From Nepenthes gracilis (lineage: Eukaryota > Streptophyta > Magnoliopsida > Caryophyllales > Nepenthaceae), in contig BSYO01000005.1 in assembly GCA_033239525.1 (NCBI GenBank), forward strand, positions 3,072,001 through 3,136,000: a DNA stretch of 64,000 nucleotides, in the 5' to 3' direction. Each line of letters opens with the position of its first letter. The stretch's first letter is position 1. Below the pieces are notes generated by a model. That model searched no databases, had not been told where the DNA came from, and was given only the letters and a program-made list of their open reading frames with translations. Of this stretch, positions 22,588-33,499 are shown piece by piece. A program made the position numbers and the translations under genes.

Positions 22588-24840
22588 CTGAAGGCAGATC
22601 TCGCAGATAGTGTCACCCTTCTCATTGCACCACCATTGAATGCATCTAAGGTGCGCATACTGCAAGAAGTAAAGAAATATGATTGCCTTGGACACCCCTG
22701 AAAGCTATTGATTGAAAAAATGCCAGCTCAGTACAGGAGGATCTCATATCATGGAGTCAAGTGAGAGTTAGATACATAACCGGTGTTCTCTCTTCATTGC
22801 AAAGAAGTATTTCTATAGTTTGTGCCAGTGTATAAGCCACAGACTCACAATCAAGTAACCTTACCATTCTATCAAAGCTCGCACTCCACAAGCCATTATT
22901 GATTAAAAACCGAAGAAATATGGTGAGCAGATACCAGAAGAATAGAGTATATAAGGTTTCCCTTCAGATAACAACATAATATATCAACTTATCAAGCATC
23001 AAAGACAGCTATCCATAACTAGCAAGGATAAGTATTTGCCAGAGAATTAAGAGTCAATATGAGCAAAATAACAACTTAAGATGCACAATCTCATTCGCAA
23101 ATAACCACATAATAAATCAACCCCCTACCCCAAAGAAGGCAGATATGTAAACACTTATTCAATCTCATCATCCATGTCCAATGATGCCTATGCACTTAGG
23201 CACATGAACACAAAAGCTTGCAAACGTGTGGATGTACCATGGAATAAAATATCTATTGATATATATTGGTATCGAGGAGCCCAACACAAATATTTTCCTA
23301 ATATTTGGGACAATAATTCCCCCGAGTTTCGATTTGTAAAAAAATTTACATCTAACCAAATGATACAGCCACAACTGATAAAACTCTAACACACACACAT
23401 GTAGAAACGCCAGAGGGGATGAAGAGACTAAGGAAATCCCATCTTGAGCATCTATAAATGAAAACCCACTAATAACAACACGTACAAATTCTTAGTAATG
23501 AATGACAATAACATATGCGGAACAAAGTTGGAACCGTGTTTAACCTAATATGCCTAGATGATGTAGATGCCTCATAAGGACAAAAGAAAGGCAAAACCAA
23601 AGGATGCTATATTCCAAAATTAAGTGCATGAACGAAAGAAATCAGGAAAATGTCAAAAATGTTCTCAACTGGTCTCTTTTGGTAAATTTTATTCTCAACT
23701 TCTACTTTTTTCTCAATTGCATCCTTAACTTTTCTTTTGGCACCATTTTTATATTAGGCAAAAAATTTCAATAATTTTATTAGATTTCAGTACCATAGGA
23801 TACATAAGTGATGTAAGTTACCATTAATTTTTTACACTTACTATTGGATAAACTCATGCATTACAGAAATCAAGTAAATTTCAGCCTACTTTGATATAGC
23901 CGAAATCATAATCTTGGAGATTTATTTCACGTGTTGTTGAAATGTCTATTTGACTTTTCATTGGTAGAATGTACTTTGAGAGAAACGGCAACAATATGCA
24001 CAACATAAATGCACAAAATTAAGATAGAGAGAGATTCTCCCGAGAAGAATTTTAGTGTGAAATGTACTTGCAAATGGAAGATGGTAGCTCTATATATAGG
24101 CTTTCAACTTATGAGATTTGGCTAGTCAAGGGAGTTCAGCCATCACAAGACATACAAGTGAGCAATAAACTCAACTAGTGTAAAACACCGACCTTGGGCA
24201 CCCTTCCGACTTCCACAATTATAATACTTAGAATTTATCATATGACTCAGAATGTGCTCTATCTGGCATGAAATTTTGCCTGATATAAAATTAATACTAA
24301 AATACAAGTCAAGAACACAACTAAAAAAAAATAAAAGTTGACAATAAAATTGAAAAAAAGAGATCAGTGCATAATATTATTGACATTTTTTCCCAAGGGA
24401 AGTAAATAAACATGGGGAATGACTACAAGACAAATTGAAATTGCAACAATGACTCAGATCCCCTGCAGTTTAATAATCATAATATGCAATTTCAGGATTT
24501 TATTTAAAAATAAGGTACAACAATAAGGGTTAGGCTTGCTTTGGGAAAATTATTTTCGCCCCAAGAAAGCAAAAGACAGCATCAGATCGTAAAATCCAAT
24601 AACAATTGATAATTTAATACCTTACACTATAAACTAAAGCTACACAATGACATTCAAAGGAGAAAATTTTAGGATGGCATATTTTTATTTGTTTAGAGTA
24701 AACTGGCCTTCAAGCTACCTCAACGAGCACATGGAGTTTTCATGTTCAACTCTTCATCTTTATCGTGGCAAATCCTACATTCTACTAACTTACTTGAGGA
24801 TAACCCGACATCTGCATCCATTCTACGGGGAGAGAACTCA
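22588..24840 (-). pseudogene. RING-CH (MARCH-type) zinc finger protein pseudogene
   Basis: Two exons of a plant RING-variant E3 ligase are visible on the minus strand. The first (about 24840-24708) reads SSSKLVECRICHDKDEE and then NMKTPCAR, a TGA stop, and GSLK. The second (22659-22588, 24 codons) reads YAHLRCIQWWCNEKGDTICE then ICLQ, with a good acceptor and a GT donor. Family members normally have CxC(R or C)GSLK at the first site. Here one zinc-ligand cysteine has become arginine and the next codon is TGA at 24720-24722. The first exon also ends at GC rather than GT. I found no downstream exon with the usual 'PGYTAPP' continuation before the large retrotransposon, so the copy is also truncated in this window. 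The start codon is uncertain; an in-frame ATG gives MDADVGLSSS. Confidence 0.7.
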
Positions 24841-27100
24841 ATCACTAAAACTAAAATTTTTGCAGGCTCATCTCAGGGCAGCTGGATTTACCGCTCAAAG
24901 GCAGCTTTAAGGATTATATTTCAGAGGCATCCAATTCACAATCAACACAAAATGATCCTTCCTTAAAAAGTGTTCCCAAAAATTTGAAAGAAGAGATGGA
25001 ATCGATACTAAGACAATCCTTTCAGCAATTTCTTTGCCTCCATTAAAATATCAACCTGCATTTGAATGTAAACTGAATAGATAAAAAGAACAGCTGGCTG
25101 AAGAAATGGAGTTGAAGAACGAGAATCGTAAATGAAATACTAAGGGCCATGGAATAAAGAGACTTTCAGATACCGATATTTTTTAATATCATGATATATT
25201 AGATAATACTTAAAAAAAATCAGCTGATATATCCAGTATTTTTGGATATTTTGGCCAACATTTTCATGTTAAAATATGATCCACAGAAAAAAATTCATAC
25301 GATATGCTTCATACAAATATGAATTGTCCAATAGATCCAACAATGATATGGCCGTGAACAATACCAATATTTTATCCACAATAAAGGTGGATCAGGAACA
25401 CGTGGATCACCTTCTTTCCAAACAAAATGAATGGATGGATCTGCTAGAAAGGAGAAATAAGGCATAGTTAAAATGAGACGGTTGCTCAAGTGTACCCTAA
25501 CCGCCTGTTCCGTTTGCATGAGCGTCCCCAATGGAGTGGAAGTGGTACTTCAACCACATTTTCGCATGCACATGTTGAAATTTATATTGCTCGATGATGA
25601 AATTTTGGAATAAAACTGATGCGGAAGAGGTCGGAGGGAGAATGAACAGTAGGACCGCGGTGTAAAGTGCCGAGGTGTCGGCAGAAGACCTCGGAGGAAG
25701 CCGTGAACAGTGCAGCAGCAGTGGGCTACAGAAAAGCCGCTGTGCAGAATACCGAGGTAGTGGAGATGAGATAGAAAAGAAAAGAGGGGAAGGGGAGTCA
25801 GTCAGACAGAGGGAAAACGAGAGAACAGAGGAGAGGGAAGTGATAAGTTTTTCTTTCTTCATTTTTCTGTAGCTACCCACATTTCCTTGTAACAGTTTCT
25901 TCTACTATACGAGTAGAATGCTAACAGACCACATGCCAAAGAACAAGAGAAATATAATTAATTAAATTATATACATCCTATATAAATATCCTATGAAATG
26001 ATGTAACCACGAAATCGTGGTGGGGACGGGTCACCCGGGTGCTCCTGCGTTGGGCCCGCCATATTTGGTGGTGTGTCAGAGAGCTCGTGGAGAGGACCCG
26101 TAACAGAAACCTCCTACATTCTTCCCATTTGTATATTCAATGGGGGGAGCGGGTATACAAAGAGAATACAAATTGAACTTAAACAATCATTTGACTAACC
26201 ATGGAACACAAAATGAATTTAATGCGGGGAGTGAAAAGAGGGAAAAAAAAAATTGAAGAACCAGTGATCCAGAAAGATAAACTATAGCAAAGATAGCCGG
26301 AAGTCATGCAAAATCATAAAACATGACACAAATTAGAAAATGAGAAAGGAAAGCAAGTTAAAAACACAGCTAGCGGGAAGCAATAAATGGGTAAAATGAG
26401 AATAAAATAGAGAAATTCCGAATGAAGAACCCCAAATCAGGAACCCAGCTATAGCGAGAAATAAAACTGCTGAAGATATGTAAAGAGAGAAAACGAACAC
26501 ACATCAGAAGAAAAAAAAATCCAAAATAAACAAGAAAACAGAGAGAAAAAGAGCCCACCATCAATTAACTAAAACCCATCTGGGAGAGAAGATTTTCTGC
26601 TTATATATTGAAGACAGGAGAGGACAAGAGCGGTGGAAAGAGACTTGCAAGATGAAATTAGGTATTTTCTGGGCAGAAGTTCTTCACAAATTGAATTTCT
26701 CAGAAGAAAGTAAAGCATGGAAGTGCCTTTGTTATCCGTACTCCATCTCGCGGGCCGCAGCCCCATAAGCGAAAACAAAATTATTAAACGCGCACCCAAA
26801 AGCGCATTCTACCTCCTCCCTCAAAGAAAGTGGGAAATCACGCAGTCAAGCTCACGAACGCCTGGCAACGACTCCTACCATTTCTTGCCATTTTTCCCTC
26901 TCGTTTGGCCTGCCTTCTCTTTCTTTCAGGAAAAGTTTGTTATTATACGTCTGATTAAATTATTTAATTTAAAAAATTTTATTTTATTAATAAAATCAAA
27001 TTATAGTTATCGAAATCGCAAAAATTTACATATTTATAAAAAAAATTATAAAAAACATTTTTAATTTTAATTTATGAATTTAAATTTAACATAAAACTTA
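24841..27100. other. Intergenic DNA, no supported gene
   Basis: Short ORFs occur on both strands (for example 25497-25880 minus and 26717-27064 plus) without recognised motifs. The segment 25500-26110 is less AT-rich than its surroundings and may be an unrecognised repeat. Confidence 0.4.
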
Positions 27101-27109
27101 CGCCTCAAT

Positions 27110-27110
27110 G

Positions 27111-27170
<60 letters not shown>
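27110..27170. repeat. (TA)n microsatellite
   Basis: An uninterrupted TA dinucleotide run of about 55-60 bases. Confidence 0.95.
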
Positions 27171-27173
<3 letters not shown>

Positions 27174-27563
27174 TTTTTTTAAGACTTAGCCTCATTATTT
27201 ATTTTAAATAAATATAATATTCAATAACGTAATCTATATCTACGACATCATTAACAATCTCAAAGTTGCTCATACCAATTCGTATCAGCTTATAAAGATT
27301 AACATCAGTAAGTTGATTTAAAGTGTCACGTTGAATCTATATTCATGGATAGATAAAGAAAGCTAATTTCATCTAAAACTTTGTAATATAGTCAGCTTTT
27401 ATATCATCCCTTAGTCACTCTATCTTATATTAAATTTGATCATTTTATATGTATAGGCAGGCTAATGTTTGAAGAGGTAACAATTTTATTGTAAGTGGAA
27501 GGAGCCTTGCAGCCCATTTTGGATAAAAGAAAATGGATTTGGCAAGATAACTTGTAGTAAATT

Positions 27564-29247
27564 TGCTGCGAATCCCACATCGGAGAGGCAATTTCACAAA
27601 GACTGTCTTATAAATTAGGAGAATTATCCTCCCTTGGGGTGCACCTTTTGAGGAAGCTCGGACTCCAACCGCTTGTGGTTCCAATAATAGTACTTTCATT
27701 GAGACCAATCCTAATTCGAAGGTTCTGATTAAAAAGAATTACTTGTGGAGGGGCTGACCTACTACCAGTACACCAGGGCGAAGTGAAGTGTCGTAGAGTG
27801 AAAGCCGTCGAATGAAGTGCCGCCAAGTGCATCCGTCGAGGCCTACAGTTGTCAAAGGGAAGAAAAATGTTGTGAACTCCACATCGGAGAGGTAACTCCA
27901 TAAGGGCCGCCTTATAAGTTAGGAAAATTCTCTTCCCTCAGGGTGTACCTTTTGGTGAGGCTCAGGCCCTAATGGCTTGTGCTCCCAACAATGGTGCTTT
28001 CATTGAGTTCAATCTCGACCCCGAGAGAATTACCTACAAAGGGTTCTAACGGGAAATGGCTATCTGCGAATAGGCTAATCTGCTGGTGGTACGCCGGGTT
28101 GGAGTGAAGCGTTGCAAAGTGAAAACTGCCGAGTGAAGTACAGTCACTGAGATCTGCGGCTATTGAATAAGGGAGGAATGTTGTCGATCCCACATCGAGG
28201 AGGTAGCTCCACAATGGCTGCATTACCGGTGCGTTGAGGTGAAGTAAAGTGTTGTAGAGTGAAAACTATCGAATGAAGTGGCACCGAGTGTAACCGTCGA
28301 AGTCTGCGACTGTCAAAGAAGGGAGAAATGTTGTGAGTTCTACATCGGGGAGGTAGTTCCATAAGGACTATTTTATAAGTTTGGAGGATTCTCTTTCCTT
28401 GGGGTGTATCTTTTAAGGGAGGTTCGAGTTCCAACAGCTTATACTCTTAACAATGGTGTTTTCATTGAGATCGGCCACGACTCGGAGAGAGTTACCTGCG
28501 GAGGGTTTTGACCAAAAATGACTACTTGTCGAGGGACTAACTTGTTGCCGGTACGTCGAAGCGGAATGAAGTGTCGTAGAGTGAAAACTATCGAGTGAAG
28601 TGCTGAAAAGTGCAACTGTCAAGGTCTATGGTTACAAAGAAAGAGAAATATTGCCAGTCCCATATTGAGAAGATAGCTCCACAATAGTTACCTTATAAGT
28701 TGGGGGGATTCTCCTCCCTCAGTGTCACAGAATGAAAGCTGCCGAATGAAGTGCCGTTGAGTGCTGCAGTCGAGGTCTGCGGCTGTCGAAGAGGAAAAAA
28801 ATATTGCGAGTCCCACATCGGAGAGATAACTCCATAAAAACTACTTTATAAGTTAGAAGAATTCTCCTCCCTCATGGTGCACCTTTTAGGGGAAGTTTAG
28901 ACTCTAACGGTTTGTGCTCCCAACAATATTACTTTTATTGAGACCGACCCCAACCCGAAGAGGATTACCTGCGGAAAGTTCTGACCGAAAAAGACTATCT
29001 ATGGAGGGGCTAACATGCTGCCACTGTGCCTAAGGCGGGTGAAGCATTGCAGAGTGAAAGTTGTCGAATGGAGTGCCGCAGAGTACAGCCACCAAAATCT
29101 ACGACTGCCGAAAGGTAAAGGAATATTACGAATTTCACATCGAGGAGGTACCTCTACAAAGATTACTTTAAAAGTTTGAAAATTTCTCCTCCCTTATGAT
29201 GCACCTTTAAGAGGAGGATCTGACCCTAACGACTTGTGCTCGTAATA
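27564..29247 (+). mobile_element. Tandem TRIM array: seven short LTRs alternating with internal segments
   Basis: LTR-like units start near 27564, 27868, 28179, 28329, 28650, 28802 and 29124, marked by 'TCCCACATCGGAGAGG'. A complete LTR is 27868-27990 (123 bp, TGTTGTGAA to CCCAACA). It is followed at once by ATGGTGCTTTCATTGAG, a primer-binding-like site. The internal domain of about 190 bp ends in a purine-rich tract (GGGAAGAAAAA or GGGAGGAA) just before the next TG. This LTR / PBS / PPT layout without coding sequence is that of a terminal-repeat retrotransposon in miniature. Two periods are short (about 150 instead of 305-320) because an LTR end plus an internal start was deleted. The whole array is flanked by AAATT at 27559-27563 and 29248-29252. 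Confidence 0.8.
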
Positions 29248-29418
29248 AAATTATAAGCAAAATGTTAATAAAGTATCTTTTAGACACCATTAAAATAACT
29301 TTAGTGTTGTAGCTAAGATGGTCTGGGGGTGATCACGAGGCTCTCACCCATTAAACTAAAAAAAATTCAGTATGTGAAATTTATAATTTACATTATACTC
29401 TTAAATAGATTATTATTT

Positions 29419-30346
29419 TGTTACGTTCTGGTTCCGCGGATCCAGGCTCGTTGATAAGGAGTGTTGGATCCGCGGCGTCCAATCGGATGCAACACAAGTA
29501 TTTGAGGTGTTGGACACGAGATGAAGATTGAGACCGGATTTTTTACGTGGAAAACCTCCTTTTGAATGGAGAGGAAAAACCACGAGGCTCTGGGCCTGGA
29601 AAGTGCTTCACCATTTGGGTTAAAATCTTTACAAAGTACAATTGTGAGGGTTAATCCCTTCCCTGTCTCTTGTACAGTGTTTCTTCCTAGAGAACTATAC
29701 TCGCTGGGAGCCTTTTACTCTTTTTTGTGGAGTTAGTCTTGGGGAGAGAGTGTCCGGTTGAAGTCTCTGTCCTTCTCTCTTTTTTGTCCTCTGTGTCCGT
29801 CCCCTTCGAGAGGGGCCTTGCTGAGTATTTATAGTGGAAAACGGGTAGTTGGGGAGAAGACACGTGGCGTCCATCCGGCGGTCGAAGAGCTGGTCCACCG
29901 ACTCCCTTTAATGCTACTGACGTGTGGGGAGTGGCATGCGGACGGCGCCGTGCGCAAAGATTCGAATGTGTCGGGCGTCATGTCGACCGAATATCGGCCT
30001 TGATTTAACTAGGCGTCTCTACTCTTGAGCAGCGGCCGATGATAAGCTGCGGCCTTTTTTTGGAAACCCCAAGTAGCCTAGCTAGCATTCCCGATCATGA
30101 GCGAGCGTTCTCGTCCCGGTTGTGATGTTCCTCGTGAGTTTGTGGACCGTGAGATGGCGGCTCTTGGAGGGCCTTCAGGGAAAAGTCCAGCGTCTCTTCC
30201 CCGCTCTCTCGGGCGGTTTAAGACTTCTTGGGCTCTCGGCCCTAGGGGCTTACTTCTGGCCATCCGATTTCCTTAGCTTGTGAAAGTATCTCTGGCCTCT
30301 TATTTTCCTTCTAGGCCATGCTTTTATGTTTTCTATGTTGGTAACA
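29419..30346 (-). mobile_element. Solo LTR, 0.93 kb
   Basis: The ends are TGTTAC and GTAACA. They are flanked by the perfect duplication TATTT at 29414-29418 and 30347-30351. On the minus strand a TATA box (CTATAAATACTCAG, around 29821-29835) is followed by pyrimidine/purine-rich leader-like sequence, which suggests the LTR reads minus. No internal domain is present. The small ORFs inside are not genes. Confidence 0.85.
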
Positions 30347-30492
30347 TATTTATTAAATGTTCCAAGTACAGAATAGGAGCAAATCACATAGCCCACGGCA
30401 AAAAGTAGCAAAAAGGACTAAATTATGCAGCACCAAAACTACACAAGAATTCTCTTGGTAGATCATTCACACCGGCCGTCTTCCGTTATTTG

Positions 30493-31263
30493 TGTTAGAA
30501 TTCAACACCCGAATACACCCGATCTGGCACAGTGAAATAAACCCAAACCCCATCAACCGTTAGCCACCAAATTTGTGAGCAAAAAAAATAAAAAAATTAC
30601 AACAATTTTTAACATTGGAAACTCTTTTTAATCAAGGGAAAAAATACAAAATAAATTTCAAACAAATCCACTATAAATAGTGTCGGTTACAATAACCATT
30701 TTAAATCCCTTCACTCCGAACCCGAGTGAAAAATGGTTAAATACAACCTCCTCCCAACAAACCCAATAACTCACAATAGACATACAATGAGAAAAAGATG
30801 AACCAAACAAAAATATGTTTCCGAAAATCACCTTCAAAACGACGTACTTAATTTTGGCAAAGAACGGAACTCAAATCGGACAAACCGCACCCCGAACCTC
30901 TTCCTCTTCTCTTTTCTTCTCTCCTCTCTTACTATGCGGTGCCCCTTGTAGAGAAATATTTCAAAATTCTTCTTGGAACTAAACCCTAAAATCGTGCGTT
31001 CCCACCATTTTATAAGCCCCGAGCACGCTTAAGCGCCACTCGAGCGCCAAGTCTTTGGAATTGGCGTTCAAGTGCCGATCGACCACAGATCAGGCGCACT
31101 CCTTCTAGAATTTCCGCCTCTTCACCGCTCAAGCAAGCCTCGAGTGCCCGACTCGACCCCCGCCTCTTCGCCGCTCGCTACGTGTTGCACGATCCCGCGC
31201 AATCTTCTGATAACCTTCCGTTTATTGGGACACCCGCAAAGGAGTGACCAAAAAAATCCAACA
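30493..31263. mobile_element. Solo LTR, family 1, copy B (0.77 kb)
   Basis: It is the same family and orientation as 630-1408. It begins TGTTAGAATTCAACACCC and ends AATCCAACA. The flanks ATTTG (30488-30492) and GTTTG (31264-31268) match in four of five bases, so the duplication is probable but eroded. On the minus strand TTATAAAATGG is followed by AACCCTAAA-like sequence in reverse, a possible promoter. It lies about 330 bp beyond the 3' end of the PILS gene. Confidence 0.75.
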
Positions 31264-31596
31264 GTTTGTAGTTTTGTTCGCAAAGAAACAGAGGAACATG
31301 CCCACATAGGGAGAAAAGGAACCATAATAAAATGAGACTTCCTACTTTACACTCCTATGATTTCATTGTGCAAATTAAATAGCTAAAATTATGACAATAA
31401 ATTACAGTATTTTAGATCCATCTTATAATCATAACCGTCTAGATACCATAATTAATCCTTCACTGTTGAGAGTATGAAAAGATTCTAATAGCTCTTGAAT
31501 GAAATGGTACCAGGAAGATCAATCCCTTGGTAATCTGAATTAAGCACTCCTTATTCGGGTTTGAGTCATACCACTTTATGGATCTTGAAACGAGCC

Positions 31597-32958
31597 TCAG
31601 ATATAGAAGATCAGCAATCTAAAGTAGATGACAATGTACAGAGAAATGGAGATTACAGCAAACACATGCTGCCAAAAAAGAAGAGCTGAGGCCTCGCGAA
31701 CTGCATAACCGCGTAAGCTAGCAATTGCTCCCAACAAGATAGCACTCGGTGTTGTGTACTGAAGCAGAAGCACGAACCGGTATAGATCATCCCCCTGAAC
31801 CAGCAAATTCAATTTATCTGCCAAAAGAACTACCCCAATTCCAATCAATGGCAGTACCAGCAATCTCACAACAATAATGCCAATTGTAGTTCTTAACCCG
31901 AGCTTACATTTGCTCGGACCCTCAGCAAGAACTCCACCGAGAATAAGCATCACCGAGGGCACCATTGCACCCGCCATTATCTGTAGACTGTCTGTGATGA
32001 ACGAAAGTGGAGCATCTTCACCAAAAACAAAGGATTTGAGCCCCGGGACTATGCCCATAATGATAGCTAACAGAGAGGCAATTGTCGGAGGCTGAAGAAC
32101 ATGCTTGATTGGTGTCTGTTCAGCAACAATTCTAATCTTCCTCACCATCCTTGGCTCAGCAAGACATTTAATCGACCTTGGACTTCTCCCTCCACCCTCT
32201 TCCCCCTCCTCGAGATCAGGCACTGGATTTTGAGATATGTTTGATATGCTACTGAATACATTGGCAATAAAAGGTGTCTTCGAATGCTCGGTTTCCTTAT
32301 CCTCCATTCCTGGCCACTCCGCCTCATGCAGAAGCGGTCTACTTAGATCAGTATCAACCCTTGGCACTTCCTCCTCTATTTCATCCCCTTCACCGACAAT
32401 CTCAAAATACTCCATCGGAGGCTCCATCATATGATAAACAAGCGTGTAAACGAGTAATACAGCCACCCATTGGGCAAAAGACACATATGATACACCATTT
32501 GTATGACAATCTGGACCAAATATATTCTCTTTGCCATGGCATATTGAACTAACAATTGCAAGAGGCAAGTTTCCAGTGTTGCCAAACGCTGTCATAATGA
32601 CCGTGAACCGAGAATACTCCGGCGGCGGTCGACATATTAGTGACACCAAGTACCCCAACAAGCAACCAATGACTGTACTGATAAGTACATTGAATGGGAT
32701 GAACCACCAAAGTGCAAAGTTCTTGAGGGTAATGGATTGGCCGAGGTGGGTGAAAATCAAGCATGGCAAAAACAAAGCAAAAACGAGTTTGCTAAGAAGC
32801 TTGAATGTGGCTCTGGGGACAAGTTGAGTTTTAGGATGAGCAAGAACAACACCAATCAGAGTAAGAGAGATTAAATTTAACAGAGGAACAACAGCACTAA
32901 ATAAATTTTCCCCAGAATTCATCTTGCCATAAAGTTCTTGCAATAAGGATCCAGACAT
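31597..32958 (-). CDS. PILS: PIN-LIKES (PILS2/PILS6-type) auxin transport carrier
   Basis: Single uninterrupted frame of 453 residues. The PILS family sits in the ER membrane and moves auxin into the ER lumen, lowering nuclear auxin signalling. The order is: hydrophobic N-terminal half with LLNLISLTLIGVVLAHPKTQ, LVPRATFKLLSKLVFALFLP and FGNTGNLPLAIVSS; a long acidic cytosolic-type loop (about residues 180-290, including EEEVPRVDTDLSRPLLHEAE and a serine-rich stretch); then a hydrophobic C-terminal half with QPPTIASLLAI and TTPSAILLGAIASLRGY. This two-block layout with a variable loop is the membrane transport family pattern. The start at MSGSLLQEL was chosen because family members begin near there. 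The frame stays open 46 codons further to 33096, but that extension is probably leader sequence. It closely resembles Arabidopsis PILS2/PILS6 from memory; which paralogue is not certain. Confidence 0.93.
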   Translation of the reverse strand: MSGSLLQELYGKMNSGENLFSAVVPLLNLISLTLIGVVLAHPKTQLVPRATFKLLSKLVFALFLPCLIFTHLGQSITLKNFALWWFIPFNVLISTVIGCLLGYLVSLICRPPPEYSRFTVIMTAFGNTGNLPLAIVSSICHGKENIFGPDCHTNGVSYVSFAQWVAVLLVYTLVYHMMEPPMEYFEIVGEGDEIEEEVPRVDTDLSRPLLHEAEWPGMEDKETEHSKTPFIANVFSSISNISQNPVPDLEEGEEGGGRSPRSIKCLAEPRMVRKIRIVAEQTPIKHVLQPPTIASLLAIIMGIVPGLKSFVFGEDAPLSFITDSLQIMAGAMVPSVMLILGGVLAEGPSKCKLGLRTTIGIIVVRLLVLPLIGIGVVLLADKLNLLVQGDDLYRFVLLLQYTTPSAILLGAIASLRGYAVREASALLFWQHVFAVISISLYIVIYFRLLIFYI

Positions 32959-33480
32959 CTCCAAACCCAAATAGTTTATGAATCCTCCCACAAATTTCAC
33001 CGCACAAAACCCTAAATTAAAGAAAACACACACAAGCCCAAATAGCAAAATTGAATTTCGTGAAAATTTCAGAAATCCCAGAGCAAGAACTCGCATATAT
33101 TGTTATGTGGCAAAACAAAAGGCAGGACTTAAATCACATAAAAAGTCAGCCATGAAGAGCTGTAGGAAATACAGGAGCACTGATTTTTTCACGTAAAATA
33201 TCTGCTGCTTACGAGGAAACTCCCGGGAAATCGCGTAGTATAAACCTAACCAGAAAAAACACAAATTCCAAAAGGAAATTCAGACAGAAACAAAGGATTA
33301 TACTAGATGGGCACTAGCAAATCAATTCAGGCAGATGTTCTGAACAAGGGTTTTCAATTTTATTGAGAAATTTGAGATAGAAAAGGCAAGTGACTTACTC
33401 GAGACAGAGACTTTCAGGGGAGGAAGTAAACTCCTGCAACGTCAGGAACCTGCTTTGCCAATTATTGACGGTTGAATTGT
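32959..33480 (-). promoter_or_regulatory. Probable 5' leader and proximal promoter of the PILS gene
   Basis: The in-frame but family-atypical extension to 33096 and the sequence up to about 33480 lie directly upstream. A GT-type donor-like site and pyrimidine-rich stretches allow a 5' UTR intron, but I cannot place it. Confidence 0.3.
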
Positions 33481-33499
33481 TACTTTAATGTAAGAATAT

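Noticed and set aside
23174..23389. 71-codon plus-strand ORF in the RING-CH intron
   Set aside because: No recognised motif, no splice context and no second exon; likely chance in intronic DNA.
24647..25050. Plus-strand ORFs overlapping the RING-CH exon, including a 59-codon frame after a good 3' splice site
   Set aside because: The minus strand explains the conserved positions (CRIC, PC, GSLK). The plus-strand peptide has no recognised motif and no partner exon.
25497..25880. 127-codon minus-strand ORF
   Set aside because: Low-complexity serine/leucine-rich peptide without motif; the opposite strand is GA-rich, which explains it.
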